Positions 1 to 7,502 of a stretch of DNA of 9,898 nucleotides are shown here, piece after piece. The DNA is from Halobacteriales archaeon (GTDB lineage: Archaea > Halobacteriota > Halobacteria > Halobacteriales > SKSH01). Numbering within the stretch: position 1 is the stretch's first letter; each line of letters opens with the position of its first letter. The position numbers and the translations under genes were made by a program. The DNA lies in NCBI GenBank assembly GCA_007118075.1, contig SKSH01000100.1, positions 1-9,898 of the forward strand. Reading direction: 5' to 3'. The notes under the pieces were generated by a model, which saw only the letters and a program-made list of their open reading frames with translations, had not been told where the DNA came from and did not search any database.

Positions 1-360
1 CTGCTTGTCCCACTGGAGGTCCCACCACACGGGTGGATGGAAGTGATCTCCCTCAACCGCTTCTTCCAACACCGGTGCATCCAACTCGTGCGCAGTGTTC
101 TCGGCGACAGCCTGGACACCACGTACGGCTTCAAGCGTATCCACATCATCTTCCAAACCAGCCACCTGAAGCACCCGGCCATCGGCCAGCTCTCGAAGCA
201 CCTCGAATCCGGCACGTTCAACACGGCTCCGAAGTCCATTCCCGTGACCGGTGATGATATATTGCGTTCGGCCGCCGCTGGCTGAAACTGATCCAATAAA
301 CGTGTACGATACCCCTGCTGCTGCGAATGTTGATAGTAGTGATCGCCTTGAAAGTTCCAT
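1..360 (-). CDS. Tat-exported subtilisin-like (S8) serine protease, N-terminal part only
   Basis: The minus strand is open for 120 codons from ATG at 360 to the left edge, with no stop, so the gene is cut by the window. Residues 3-16 (LSRRSLLSTFAAAG) form a twin-arginine signal, followed by a hydrophobic stretch and a likely signal-peptidase site in SVSASGG (24-30). No lipobox cysteine is seen. Residues 34-92, beginning YIITGHGNGL and containing GRVLQVAGLEDDVDTLEAVR, resemble an inhibitor-I9-type propeptide. WWDLQWDKQ (112-120) resembles the entry to an S8 catalytic domain. The Asp/His/Ser triad would lie beyond the edge, so activity cannot be judged. Known haloarchaeal halolysins are exported folded through Tat and self-process. 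An in-frame ATG at 375 would add five residues (MGGIT). I prefer 360 because the Arg pair then sits at residues 5-6. It is probably transcribed separately from the DUF4129 gene, whose stop lies 195 bases upstream. Confidence 0.8.
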   Translation of the reverse strand, partial: MELSRRSLLSTFAAAGVSYTFIGSVSASGGRTQYIITGHGNGLRSRVERAGFEVLRELADGRVLQVAGLEDDVDTLEAVRGVQAVAENTAHELDAPVLEEAVEGDHFHPPVWWDLQWDKQ

Positions 361-384
361 GGTAATGCCCCCCATGCCCGGAGG

Positions 385-427
385 TGATATGATATGCTAT
401 GGCCTTCATCATAATTATTTCTAATAC
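385..427 (-). promoter_or_regulatory. Candidate TATA region for the S8 protease gene
   Basis: The minus strand carries GCATATCATATCA at 397-385, centred about 31 bases before the preferred ATG at 360. A second AT-rich stretch (AAATAATTAT) lies near 417-426. Either could be the archaeal TATA element. The rest of the gap between this gene and the DUF4129 stop (376-554) shows no coding region or terminator that I can support. Confidence 0.4.
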
Positions 428-554
428 CGGCATATCACCCGCTCTGAATCAGCAAATCGGTACATACAGAATACCCAAGTATCCATCATATTCGTCCAAT
501 CTATCTGGCAATCACCACACGGCAGATCTCCGAACAGAGGATACGAAACCGATA

Positions 555-2594
555 CTAGCCTGCAGATGGCTCGACCACACCACGGACCAACTCGAGGTAG
601 GTATCCGCTGCCGATTGCTCGACCGGTTCACCAGCGAAGACGACCCGGTGAAATCCATCGGTCACCTCGGTGATCGCATCGAGGTGTCCATTGGGAGCGG
701 TACCCCGGTACTCCTCGAGGAACGCCGCAGCACTCAATCCGGTGCGGTCCTCACCGAGGTGGGTCCGAAGTGCACCATACCCGAGGACCGTCGCTGCAGC
801 TGGACGTGATGCCTCGAGGTGTGCCTCTGCCGCTGTGAGGAGGTCATCTGCCAGCTCATCGGGTACCTCGACCTGGGATGGAGCAGGTCGTGTCGTCGCT
901 TCATCGATGAATTCACCAGCTGACGAAGACACCGATCCACGAGACCATCGCAACCCAAGAGCCGCGAGGCCGAGGACACCGACCACGATCATCCCCCAGA
1001 CCCAGCCTGGTGCGACATCGGTCATCCAATCCCAGACACGCACGACCAGTGCCAATGTGCCGGTTGAATCGGTGGCGGGTACCTCGACCACCACCGTTAC
1101 CACGGTGGATTCGAGGTTGGTCCCTGCACCGTCGAAGGTGGCAACGAGGTCAGTCTCACCGGCCTCGAGCGCAGCAGGCACCTCGAAGACACCACGGTAC
1201 ACCCCATCCTCGTCGGTGACCACCACCCCGAGGTCGTGCCCACCGAGGGAAACCGCCACCTGCTGATCAGCGATCGGATCTCCAGCCACGGTGCTCAAGT
1301 GTCCATCCACGGTGATCGAGGTACCGAAGGTACCTGCAACGGTTAGCTCACTCTCGGTCTCCGCCACCTCGAGGTCGATCGAGGTGGTCTCCGGGGCGAT
1401 GGCCACGTCCTCATATGGCCAGTTGATCACCAACTGGGCAGTTCCAGCCGGAACCGCAGCCGGTACCGTCACCGATCCATCGAACTGGCCCGCAGAGACA
1501 GCGATGGTCGATTCAACCAAGTCGTCGAGTCGTACCTCGAGTTCGCCAACAGGAACAGCCTCACCGTCGACCTCGAACAGCCCCTCGAACGCAACCTCGT
1601 CACCGAATGACACCGTATCGACCTCGGTCGACAACGAGAGCGTCGGATCGGCCTGCTCGATCACGACCGTATCTGCAGCTGTGTCCCCGAGGTACGGTTG
1701 GCCACGTTGGGGTACGAACGCCACCGAAACATCGGTCTCACCAGCTAACGAGAGGACCGGCCTGAACTCGAAGCTGAATGAACCATCCGCATCCGTCGTC
1801 ACCTCAACGACTCGTTCCTCGATCTCGAGGACGATCACCTCATTCGCCACCGCCTCGCCCTCATCGGTCACGAGTGTCCCGGTCACCGTCATCGGCTCGG
1901 TGAACGACGCCACCTCGTCCTCGATCGCCACCTCGAGGTCGGTCACCGTCAAGGTCCCTTCGACGGCACTCGCCGTCTGTGATCCCGTCTCATCGGTCCG
2001 CTCGATCACTGCCGATTGTGCCGTCTCCATATCGATCTCGAGCAGCTCCTCGAGGCGGTCATATGAATCTAAGAGAGACTCACTGAGTTCGGCGATCTCC
2101 GCATCGAGGATGAACAGCTCCTGTGCCAGCTCGACCGCCAGCTCCTCCTCACCTGCCTCGACGGCATCGAGGTACTCGGCGTACACTGCATCGAACGCCT
2201 CGAGCAGATCTGCCAGTTCCTCCTGTTCATCCCGGGATACTTCGAACAACGCCGGATGGCCATCCTCGTCGGTCAGCTCATCGATCGAACCAAGCTGACT
2301 CAATCGCTCGTGATACGCATCACCGAGCACTTCCCTCGCCATCTCGTACTCCTGTTCGCTGATATCAATCGCACTCGACTCGAGGTTCCCACGCAGATAG
2401 GCTGATAACAGCGCTTGGATTCCATCCAGGTCGGCATCATCCTCCAGCTCATCCGGATGGATGTGCGGCGGGGTCACGTTGATCGCCTCGTCCGCAGATT
2501 CATCAACCGCAGCCGCCCCAGCGACCGCCAGCCCCAGCAATGCCAGCACGATCAACACCACGAGTGTGACTCCAGCGAGGGCGGCCCGCGACAT
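555..2594 (-). CDS. Membrane-anchored protein with beta-sandwich repeats and C-terminal DUF4129 domain
   Basis: A 679-residue protein. Residues 5-29 are a signal peptide or N-terminal anchor. Residues 31-200 are acidic and probably helical (runs such as EELAVELAQEL). Residues 210-505 hold about three beta-sandwich, Ig- or carboxypeptidase-regulatory-like units, each with a 'GEAVANEVIV / TTDADGSFSFEF' or 'DEDGVYRGVFEVP' type hairpin. Residues 527-550 (WVWGMIVVGVLGLAALGLRW core) are a membrane helix. Residues 585-670 match DUF4129, with YGALRTHLGEDRTG, AAFLEEYRG and TDGFHRVVFAGEPV. Predicted topology is a large outside region and a small cytoplasmic DUF4129 domain. The reading frame opens upstream to 2678. 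I chose ATG at 2594 (MSRAALAG) because the hydrophobic segment then starts at the N terminus and a TATA-like element sits about 28 bases upstream. DUF4129 proteins recur beside MoxR and DUF58 genes, which fits the neighbours. No transglutaminase domain is present. Its biochemical role is unknown. Confidence 0.8.
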   Translation of the reverse strand: MSRAALAGVTLVVLIVLALLGLAVAGAAAVDESADEAINVTPPHIHPDELEDDADLDGIQALLSAYLRGNLESSAIDISEQEYEMAREVLGDAYHERLSQLGSIDELTDEDGHPALFEVSRDEQEELADLLEAFDAVYAEYLDAVEAGEEELAVELAQELFILDAEIAELSESLLDSYDRLEELLEIDMETAQSAVIERTDETGSQTASAVEGTLTVTDLEVAIEDEVASFTEPMTVTGTLVTDEGEAVANEVIVLEIEERVVEVTTDADGSFSFEFRPVLSLAGETDVSVAFVPQRGQPYLGDTAADTVVIEQADPTLSLSTEVDTVSFGDEVAFEGLFEVDGEAVPVGELEVRLDDLVESTIAVSAGQFDGSVTVPAAVPAGTAQLVINWPYEDVAIAPETTSIDLEVAETESELTVAGTFGTSITVDGHLSTVAGDPIADQQVAVSLGGHDLGVVVTDEDGVYRGVFEVPAALEAGETDLVATFDGAGTNLESTVVTVVVEVPATDSTGTLALVVRVWDWMTDVAPGWVWGMIVVGVLGLAALGLRWSRGSVSSSAGEFIDEATTRPAPSQVEVPDELADDLLTAAEAHLEASRPAAATVLGYGALRTHLGEDRTGLSAAAFLEEYRGTAPNGHLDAITEVTDGFHRVVFAGEPVEQSAADTYLELVRGVVEPSAG

Positions 2595-2698
2595 CGTACA
2601 CGGTGACAGTCCGCCGACGGTTATGACCCTTACCCATCGCTCCATCACGAACGTCCACAACCAATAGCTACAACTCATCAGCCCGAATCCACCCCGGT
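2595..2698. promoter_or_regulatory. Divergent intergenic promoter region, DUF4129 / DUF58
   Basis: This 104-base gap separates two genes that point away from each other, so it should hold both promoters. On the minus strand, GTCATAACC is centred near 2622, about 28 bases before ATG 2594, a good spacing for a leaderless archaeal transcript. On the plus strand, CAATAGCTACAACT (2662-2675) is centred about 30 bases before ATG 2699 but is a weak TATA match. No Shine-Dalgarno sequence is obvious for either gene. Confidence 0.45.
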
Positions 2699-4114
2699 AT
2701 GCGACCGACGCGGTCGACCGTCGCCGTTGGTGGGCTGGCCATCCTGTTGGCCCTCCTTGCGGTCATCCTCGCTGACGTGTACCTCCTCGTCGGCGCCGCC
2801 ATCGTCGGGGCGTGGCTCGTCGGCCGACAGGCCGCCTTCCTTCGCGAACTCATCGACCTCGATTCAGACCTCGCGATTGTCCAATCGGTCGACGATCCGA
2901 CCGTCGCCCCACAGGCCACGACACGCGTCACTTTCGAGGCGATCAGATACGCTGGCGAACGGCTCCGATGCACCATCGAGGCGAACGCCCCCGTCGCTGC
3001 ACAGCTCGAATCGATCCCACAGCTCACCCTCATCCCCGAGTTCAACGAGGCAAGGACCGACACCACGATCACCTGGCCGGTCGCCGGCCGACATCGATTC
3101 AAGCCGGCCACCATCACCGCCACCGACGGCCTCTTCGAGGAGACACTCTCCAAGGGCCCACGACCCACCGTCACCGTCCACCCCCACGGCAGACGAACCT
3201 TCCATGTCGGCGCCGGTGGCGGGCGCATCGCCGGCGCCTTCGGCACCCACCGCACCGATGCCACCGGCCCCGGCTTCGAGACCGACCACCTCCGTGAGTA
3301 CGTCATCGGCGATCCGGCCTCGGCCATCGACTGGAAGGCCACCGCCAGACACCTCGAGACGTATGTCAGAGAGTACGCCGCCGAGACCGACCGTGAGGTC
3401 CACCTCATCCTCGATCACCGACCCACCACCGATATCGGCGACCCCGGTGGTACGGCCATCGAGGGGCTCGTCTCCATCGCGCTGGCCATCATCGAGACCA
3501 CCCGTCACCGAGGTGATCCACTCGGGCTCATCACCGTAGCGACCGACGGCATCACCGCCCACCACCATCCAACGGCGAACGAGGCAAGTCTCGGCCGGAT
3601 GCGTCGCCATCTCACCGATCTCACACCAACCCGAACCAGTCGACACACCGCTCGCTCGCCCGTCTCAGCGCCGACGGTCGATCGCCTCTGGGAGGAGCAA
3701 AACCCATTCACCGACACGCTCAGACCATTCGTCACCGATCGCGGTGCCTATCGACGGCACATCGAGGAACAGCCACTCTATCACGGCCTCGAGACGACCA
3801 TCCACCGCCGTCACGGACCCGGCCTCGTCGTCTTGTTGACCACCGACGCCGACCCGACCGAACTCCGTGAGACCATCCGCCTCGCCAGGCGACACGAACA
3901 CGACGTGCTGTGCTACCTCGCCCCGCAGGTGCTCTTCGATGACCTCGTCGCCCGCGATCCAACCGCCGCATACGAACGGTATGTCGACTTTGAGGAATTA
4001 CGACGCGAACTCACCGCCTGGCAGGGTGTCACCGCCCTCGAGGTCGGTCCACACGAACGACTCGCCGAGATCCTCGAGGCTGGCCGTAGACGTCGCACGG
4101 TGGTGTCCGCCTGA
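2699..4114 (+). CDS. DUF58 domain-containing membrane protein
   Basis: A 471-residue protein. Residues 8-43 form a membrane hairpin (GGLAILLALLAVILADVYLL, then VGAAIVGAWLVG), typical of the DUF58 family. Residues 60-160 form a beta-rich segment. The DUF58 signature follows at 192-225: FETDHLREYVIGDPASAIDW, KATARH and TYVREYAAE. After it comes a von Willebrand A-like fold starting VHLILDHR (234-241). The DHRPT sequence lacks the full DxSxS metal site, so metal binding there is doubtful. The C-terminal third (365-471), with GLVVLLTTDAD, may complete that fold. DUF58 proteins are usual partners of MoxR ATPases, and one is encoded nearby (5441-6433). The stop shares one base with the next ATG (TGATG), which suggests translational coupling. 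Start chosen at ATG 2699, the first ATG in frame directly before the membrane hairpin. The domain call is firm. The biological role is not known. Confidence 0.88.
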   Translation: MRPTRSTVAVGGLAILLALLAVILADVYLLVGAAIVGAWLVGRQAAFLRELIDLDSDLAIVQSVDDPTVAPQATTRVTFEAIRYAGERLRCTIEANAPVAAQLESIPQLTLIPEFNEARTDTTITWPVAGRHRFKPATITATDGLFEETLSKGPRPTVTVHPHGRRTFHVGAGGGRIAGAFGTHRTDATGPGFETDHLREYVIGDPASAIDWKATARHLETYVREYAAETDREVHLILDHRPTTDIGDPGGTAIEGLVSIALAIIETTRHRGDPLGLITVATDGITAHHHPTANEASLGRMRRHLTDLTPTRTSRHTARSPVSAPTVDRLWEEQNPFTDTLRPFVTDRGAYRRHIEEQPLYHGLETTIHRRHGPGLVVLLTTDADPTELRETIRLARRHEHDVLCYLAPQVLFDDLVARDPTAAYERYVDFEELRRELTAWQGVTALEVGPHERLAEILEAGRRRRTVVSA

Positions 4115-4605
4115 TGAATCTCACCCACTATCGACCCACCTCGTCACTCAACGCCACTACCCTGGTTACCGACTGGCCGAGCTACCTCGCCATCGCCATC
4201 CTCTCCGGTACCCTCTTCTCATTCGCAGGCACGAGTGGCCTCATCGTCGCCACGCTCACCGCCATCACCTGGCTCGTCCTGGGCGTCCCCGGCGCCATCG
4301 CCATCGGACACATCGCGTTGGTCGCCATCGTCGACCCGACCCTGACAGACATCGCCATCGCCGAGGTGGGCTTCGTCTCGTTGGTCCTCGCCACGGCCAT
4401 CCGCGACAGCCAGGCCATGACCACGCTCATCGCCACCACGCTCGCCCTCATCGTCTTCGCCACCATCGCCATCGGCGCCACCACCATCTTCCCGATGTGG
4501 ACCGCCGCCAGCCTCCTCATCGTCACGATCGCAGTGTCCATGTATTTCATCCACCGCATCGGCCTGGTCCACCTCGGCCTCATCCACGGCGGTGAAACAG
4601 CATGA
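4114..4605 (+). CDS. Multi-pass membrane protein of unknown function, coupled to DUF58
   Basis: A 163-residue protein that I do not recognise. It is almost entirely hydrophobic, with about five predicted membrane helices near residues 22-36, 42-72 (possibly two), 80-96, 101-122 and 128-148. The N terminus is short and polar and the tail (HGGETA) is short. There are no cysteines or obvious catalytic motifs. Its ATG overlaps the DUF58 stop by one base, and its own stop overlaps the next ATG by four (ATGA), so the three genes are almost certainly one operon. Membrane proteins of uncharacterised haloarchaeal DUF families are common at this position beside DUF58. I cannot assign this one to a family with confidence. 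It probably acts in the membrane together with the DUF58 and MoxR products. Confidence 0.75.
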   Translation: MNLTHYRPTSSLNATTLVTDWPSYLAIAILSGTLFSFAGTSGLIVATLTAITWLVLGVPGAIAIGHIALVAIVDPTLTDIAIAEVGFVSLVLATAIRDSQAMTTLIATTLALIVFATIAIGATTIFPMWTAASLLIVTIAVSMYFIHRIGLVHLGLIHGGETA

Positions 4606-5435
4606 GTCAGGGTGAACGTGATGCGGTGCTCAAAGCCCAGCTCTCGTTGCTGGCTGAGGAGAACCGCCGTCTCCGTCGAGAGTACCGCCGCATCAGACAG
4701 GCCAGGTACCGACAGACCGCCGTCGGCCTCGCCGCCCTCGGTGCGCTCTCGATCATCGCCGCCCTCATCTTCGTCGATGTCAGAGACGTCCTCATCGCCA
4801 TCGGCGCCATCGGCCTCTTCGGTGGCTTGTTGGTCTACTATCTCACCCCCGAGTCGGTCGTCCCTGCGAGCGTCGGTGAGCTGACGTATGCGACGATGGC
4901 AGATTCGATCGCCTCCATCGCCGACAACCTTGGCCTGCGTGACATCACCATCTACACCGCCGATACCGACACCATCTCGCTGTTCATCCCACAGCCATCG
5001 GCCTCGAGTATCCCCGACGCCAACGATGGCCCGATCGTCACCGACGCAGAACACCGAGGGCTCATCATCACCGCCACCGGTGATGCCCTACTCGGTGAAC
5101 TCTCAGCCTCGATCTCCGGTATCCTCTCGGACATCCCGGTCATCCTCGCCGACCAGCTCGCCGAAGGGGCGGTGGAGACGCTCGAACTCGCCATGCAGAT
5201 CGACCCCGAGGCCGACGACGATCGTATCACCTTCGCCATCTCCGGTTCGGCCATCGGTGGCCTCCATCGCGTCGATCACCCGCTCGTCTCCACGCTTGCT
5301 GCCGGCATCGCCCGTGGCCTCGACCAACCGGTCGGCGTCGAGGTCCACGAGCACGATGACGCCCGCTATGACTGGTTAGTCACCTGCTGGATCGGTGTCG
5401 ACGTGGCCAAACCATTCCCACCGAATATCGACTAA
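4602..5435 (+). CDS. Coiled-coil, two-helix membrane protein of unknown function
   Basis: A 277-residue protein. Residues 3-36 are a charged heptad-like coiled coil (LKAQLSLLAEENRRLRREYR). Two membrane helices follow at about 38-58 and 63-81, ending LVYYLTPE. The remaining 195 residues form a soluble alpha/beta domain containing DITIYTADTDTISLFIPQP, GLIITATGDALLGEL and RYDWLVTCWIGVDVAKPF. It resembles a haloarchaea-restricted uncharacterised family (perhaps DUF7982, from memory and unverified). With both helices crossing the membrane, the coiled coil and the large domain would face the same side. It is the last gene of the plus-strand operon, with ATG in the ATGA overlap of the preceding gene. 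It ends five bases before the stop of the opposing MoxR gene. A structural or scaffolding role in the MoxR-DUF58 system is an inference from position only. Confidence 0.75.
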   Translation: MSQGERDAVLKAQLSLLAEENRRLRREYRRIRQARYRQTAVGLAALGALSIIAALIFVDVRDVLIAIGAIGLFGGLLVYYLTPESVVPASVGELTYATMADSIASIADNLGLRDITIYTADTDTISLFIPQPSASSIPDANDGPIVTDAEHRGLIITATGDALLGELSASISGILSDIPVILADQLAEGAVETLELAMQIDPEADDDRITFAISGSAIGGLHRVDHPLVSTLAAGIARGLDQPVGVEVHEHDDARYDWLVTCWIGVDVAKPFPPNID

Positions 5436-5440
5436 GCGAC

Positions 5441-6433
5441 TCAATCCTCGACCAGCTCGGCCACCTCAGCCGCCGACGCACCCGGTGGTTCGACCGAATC
5501 CACCACATCGAACACGATGTCTGTCGGCGACACCCCGCTCAGCTCTGCATCCGCACTCAACACCAACCGATGCTCCATCACCTCGACCGCGAGCGACCGT
5601 AGATCATCCGGCAACACGTACGACCGGCCCTCGATGGCCGCCTTCGCCTTGGCCACGTCCTGATACGCGATCGCCGCCCGTGGCGAGACCCCATGGTTGA
5701 CGTCGGGATGTGACCGCGACGCCGCCACCAGATCGAGCAGGTACTCGGTGATGACATCCGACACATGCACGTCGGCGACGATCGCCTGGGCCGCCAACAG
5801 ATCGGCCGGGTCGATCACCCGGCCGACCAGCTCGACACCGAGGTCTGGATCGCCCTGAAAGCGCTTGAGCAACTCTCGTTCTAACTCACGTGCCGGCGTG
5901 CCCATCACGAGTTTTAGTTGGAAGCGATCTCGCTGGGCGATCGGTAGCGAGTAGACGCCCTCTTCTTCCAACGGGTTCTGCGTCGCGATCACCATGAACG
6001 GCGCTGGCAACGCGAGCGTCTCACCTTCGAGGGTCACCTGCCGTTCCTGCATCGCCTCGAGCAGGGCTGATTGCGTCTTCGGTGTCGCCCGGTTGATCTC
6101 ATCTGCGACGACCACGTTCGCGAAGATCGGCCCACGGCGCAGTTCGAACTCACCGGTGGACTCGCGATAGATGTGCGTGCCGGTGATGTCGGCGGGCAAC
6201 ACGTCGGGTGTCATCTGGATCCGACGGTAGCTCAGTCCACACACCTCGGCGACGAGGTTGGCGAGCGTCGTCTTCGCCACCCCTGGGATCCCCTCGAGCA
6301 GCAGATGGCCACGGGTCAACAGCGAGATCGTCAACCCCTCGATGATCGATTCGTTCCCGACGATCACCCGGCCGATCTCGGTCGTGATCGCCTCGTGTAC
6401 CGCCGCCGGGTCGGCTGGCCCCTCATCACTCAT
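5441..6433 (-). CDS. MoxR-family AAA+ ATPase
   Basis: A 330-residue protein of normal MoxR length, cytoplasmic. Motifs in order: Walker A GIPGVAKTTL (48-57), the MoxR-specific stretch MTPDVLPADITGTHIYR (74-90), Walker B VVVADEINRA (107-116), sensor 1 VIATQNPLEEEG (148-159), the region around the arginine finger YSLPIAQRDRF (161-171) and sensor 2 GVSPRAAIAY (248-257). All catalytic positions look intact, so it should hydrolyse ATP. MoxR proteins are thought to be chaperone-like and to act with DUF58/VWA partners, here the product of 2699-4114. Start ATG 6433 lies inside the end of the DUF4350 gene (8-base overlap), pointing to coupling. It is the last gene of a three-gene minus-strand operon, so it would be made in register with DUF4350 but from a different transcript than DUF58. 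Confidence 0.95.
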   Translation of the reverse strand: MSDEGPADPAAVHEAITTEIGRVIVGNESIIEGLTISLLTRGHLLLEGIPGVAKTTLANLVAEVCGLSYRRIQMTPDVLPADITGTHIYRESTGEFELRRGPIFANVVVADEINRATPKTQSALLEAMQERQVTLEGETLALPAPFMVIATQNPLEEEGVYSLPIAQRDRFQLKLVMGTPARELERELLKRFQGDPDLGVELVGRVIDPADLLAAQAIVADVHVSDVITEYLLDLVAASRSHPDVNHGVSPRAAIAYQDVAKAKAAIEGRSYVLPDDLRSLAVEVMEHRLVLSADAELSGVSPTDIVFDVVDSVEPPGASAAEVAELVED

Positions 6434-7502
6434 CGCTATCGCTCACCGCTTCACCCCCATCCTCATTAAGCGCTCGCATCACCCGCTCGAGGTGGGCCTC
6501 ATCCAGGTCGGGATGGTACACCCGGAGGTATGTCTCGACCGCCGCTCGGTCCATCGTCGGGGGTTGGACCGCATCGCGAGCGAACCGGGTACGAAGCTCG
6601 CCGCGATAGGCCACAGCCACGATGGTGAGGACGGCCAGTACCCCGAGGCCGAGTTGCAACCACGCCGAGCCACGTAACTCCAAAAGCCCGAACCACAGCG
6701 GTGGTACCCCACCGGCTCTCGAGACGTCCATCACGACATGCTCTGCATCGGCCACCAGTGCCTCGAGGAACACCCGATTGTCCCCACGGTCGAGCATCTC
6801 GTTGATCGTGATCGAGGGATCGCCGACGACCACGAGCTGGCCGTCGCCCATCGGCTCGACCGTCGCGACCGCATATGATCGCAGATCTTCATCATCGAGC
6901 TCCTCGAGTTCGGGCCCGAGGTAGGCGAACTCACTCGTGGCGATGAGGACCTCAGCCGAATCCACCCTTATCGCCGTACCGAAATTCAACGCGAGGGTCT
7001 CGACCCCGACGGTCAAGTCGTGTGGGGATATCTGATTCGCCACCGGCATCGCCGGTCCGACGTCGTAGTACCGATCATCACGCAGTACCTGCCCATCGAG
7101 GCGAGCGTCGGCACCGAGGTCATCGAGCAACGCCGGCCCGTGCTCGCCGAAATTATCCAGCACGATAAGCGTCCCACCACGGTCGAGGAACGACGAGATC
7201 GCCTCGACATCCGCTGCATCATAGCCATCCGTCGGGGCCACCACGAACGCGACGGTCCCCTCGCCGTCGAGGTCGTCGTAGCCGAATCGGTACATCACCT
7301 CACCGTCGTGCTCCCCGCCGTGGATCACGTCACTCCTGAACTCGCTCGTGCCCTCCCAGGTGGGATTGTACGGATTGAACGGTTCGAGTGAGATCGCCGC
7401 GGCGGTACCCACCCCGAGGACGACCACCACGGCAACGACGATCAACAACACCCGCGGCCAGCTGATCGAATCCTCAGGGGTGAACCACTCGAACACCCTC
7501 AT
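6426..7502 (-). CDS. DUF4350 domain-containing membrane protein
   Basis: A 358-residue protein. Membrane helix at 17-36 (PRVLLIVVAVVVVLGVG core), then an extracytoplasmic or membrane-proximal domain (55-255) of the DUF4350 type, which resembles class-I glutamine-amidotransferase/ThuA folds. Visible pieces are AFVVAPTDGYDAADVEAISS, FLDRGGTLIVLDNFG (105-119), YAVATVEPMGDGQLVVVGDP (210-229) and SITINEMLDRGDNRVFLEAL (230-249). A second membrane helix is at about 280-299 (LGLGVLAVLTIVAVAYRG), followed by an acidic cytoplasmic tail of about 55 residues. No catalytic cysteine is present in the domain, so it is likely a non-enzymatic binding module. The open frame extends upstream to 7598. I chose ATG 7502 because it forms an ATGA overlap with the upstream gene's stop. 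DUF4350 genes commonly sit next to MoxR, as here. Confidence 0.9.
   Translation of the reverse strand: MRVFEWFTPEDSISWPRVLLIVVAVVVVLGVGTAAAISLEPFNPYNPTWEGTSEFRSDVIHGGEHDGEVMYRFGYDDLDGEGTVAFVVAPTDGYDAADVEAISSFLDRGGTLIVLDNFGEHGPALLDDLGADARLDGQVLRDDRYYDVGPAMPVANQISPHDLTVGVETLALNFGTAIRVDSAEVLIATSEFAYLGPELEELDDEDLRSYAVATVEPMGDGQLVVVGDPSITINEMLDRGDNRVFLEALVADAEHVVMDVSRAGGVPPLWFGLLELRGSAWLQLGLGVLAVLTIVAVAYRGELRTRFARDAVQPPTMDRAAVETYLRVYHPDLDEAHLERVMRALNEDGGEAVSDSDE

Noticed and set aside
37..285. Plus-strand 82-residue frame at the left edge
   Set aside because: It is antisense to the S8 protease frame, which has a Tat signal, propeptide-like sequence and haloarchaeal codon use.
399..809. Plus-strand 136-residue frame behind a strong SD-like sequence
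   Set aside because: Its second half is antisense to the DUF4129 coding end, it has no recognisable domain, and its composition is not halophile-like.
1291..2298. Plus-strand 335-residue Ser/Thr-rich frame
   Set aside because: The low-complexity Ser/Thr composition is the usual antisense shadow of a GC-rich Asp/Glu/Val-rich gene, here the DUF4129 protein.
2864..3646. Minus-strand 260-residue Gly/Asp-rich frame within DUF58
   Set aside because: It looks acidic like a halophile protein, but it is antisense to the clear DUF58 gene and has no domain, repeat logic or start signal.
4182..5054. Minus-strand 290-residue frame opposite the two membrane protein genes
   Set aside because: It is a shadow frame; the opposite strand carries coupled genes with membrane helices and start/stop overlaps.
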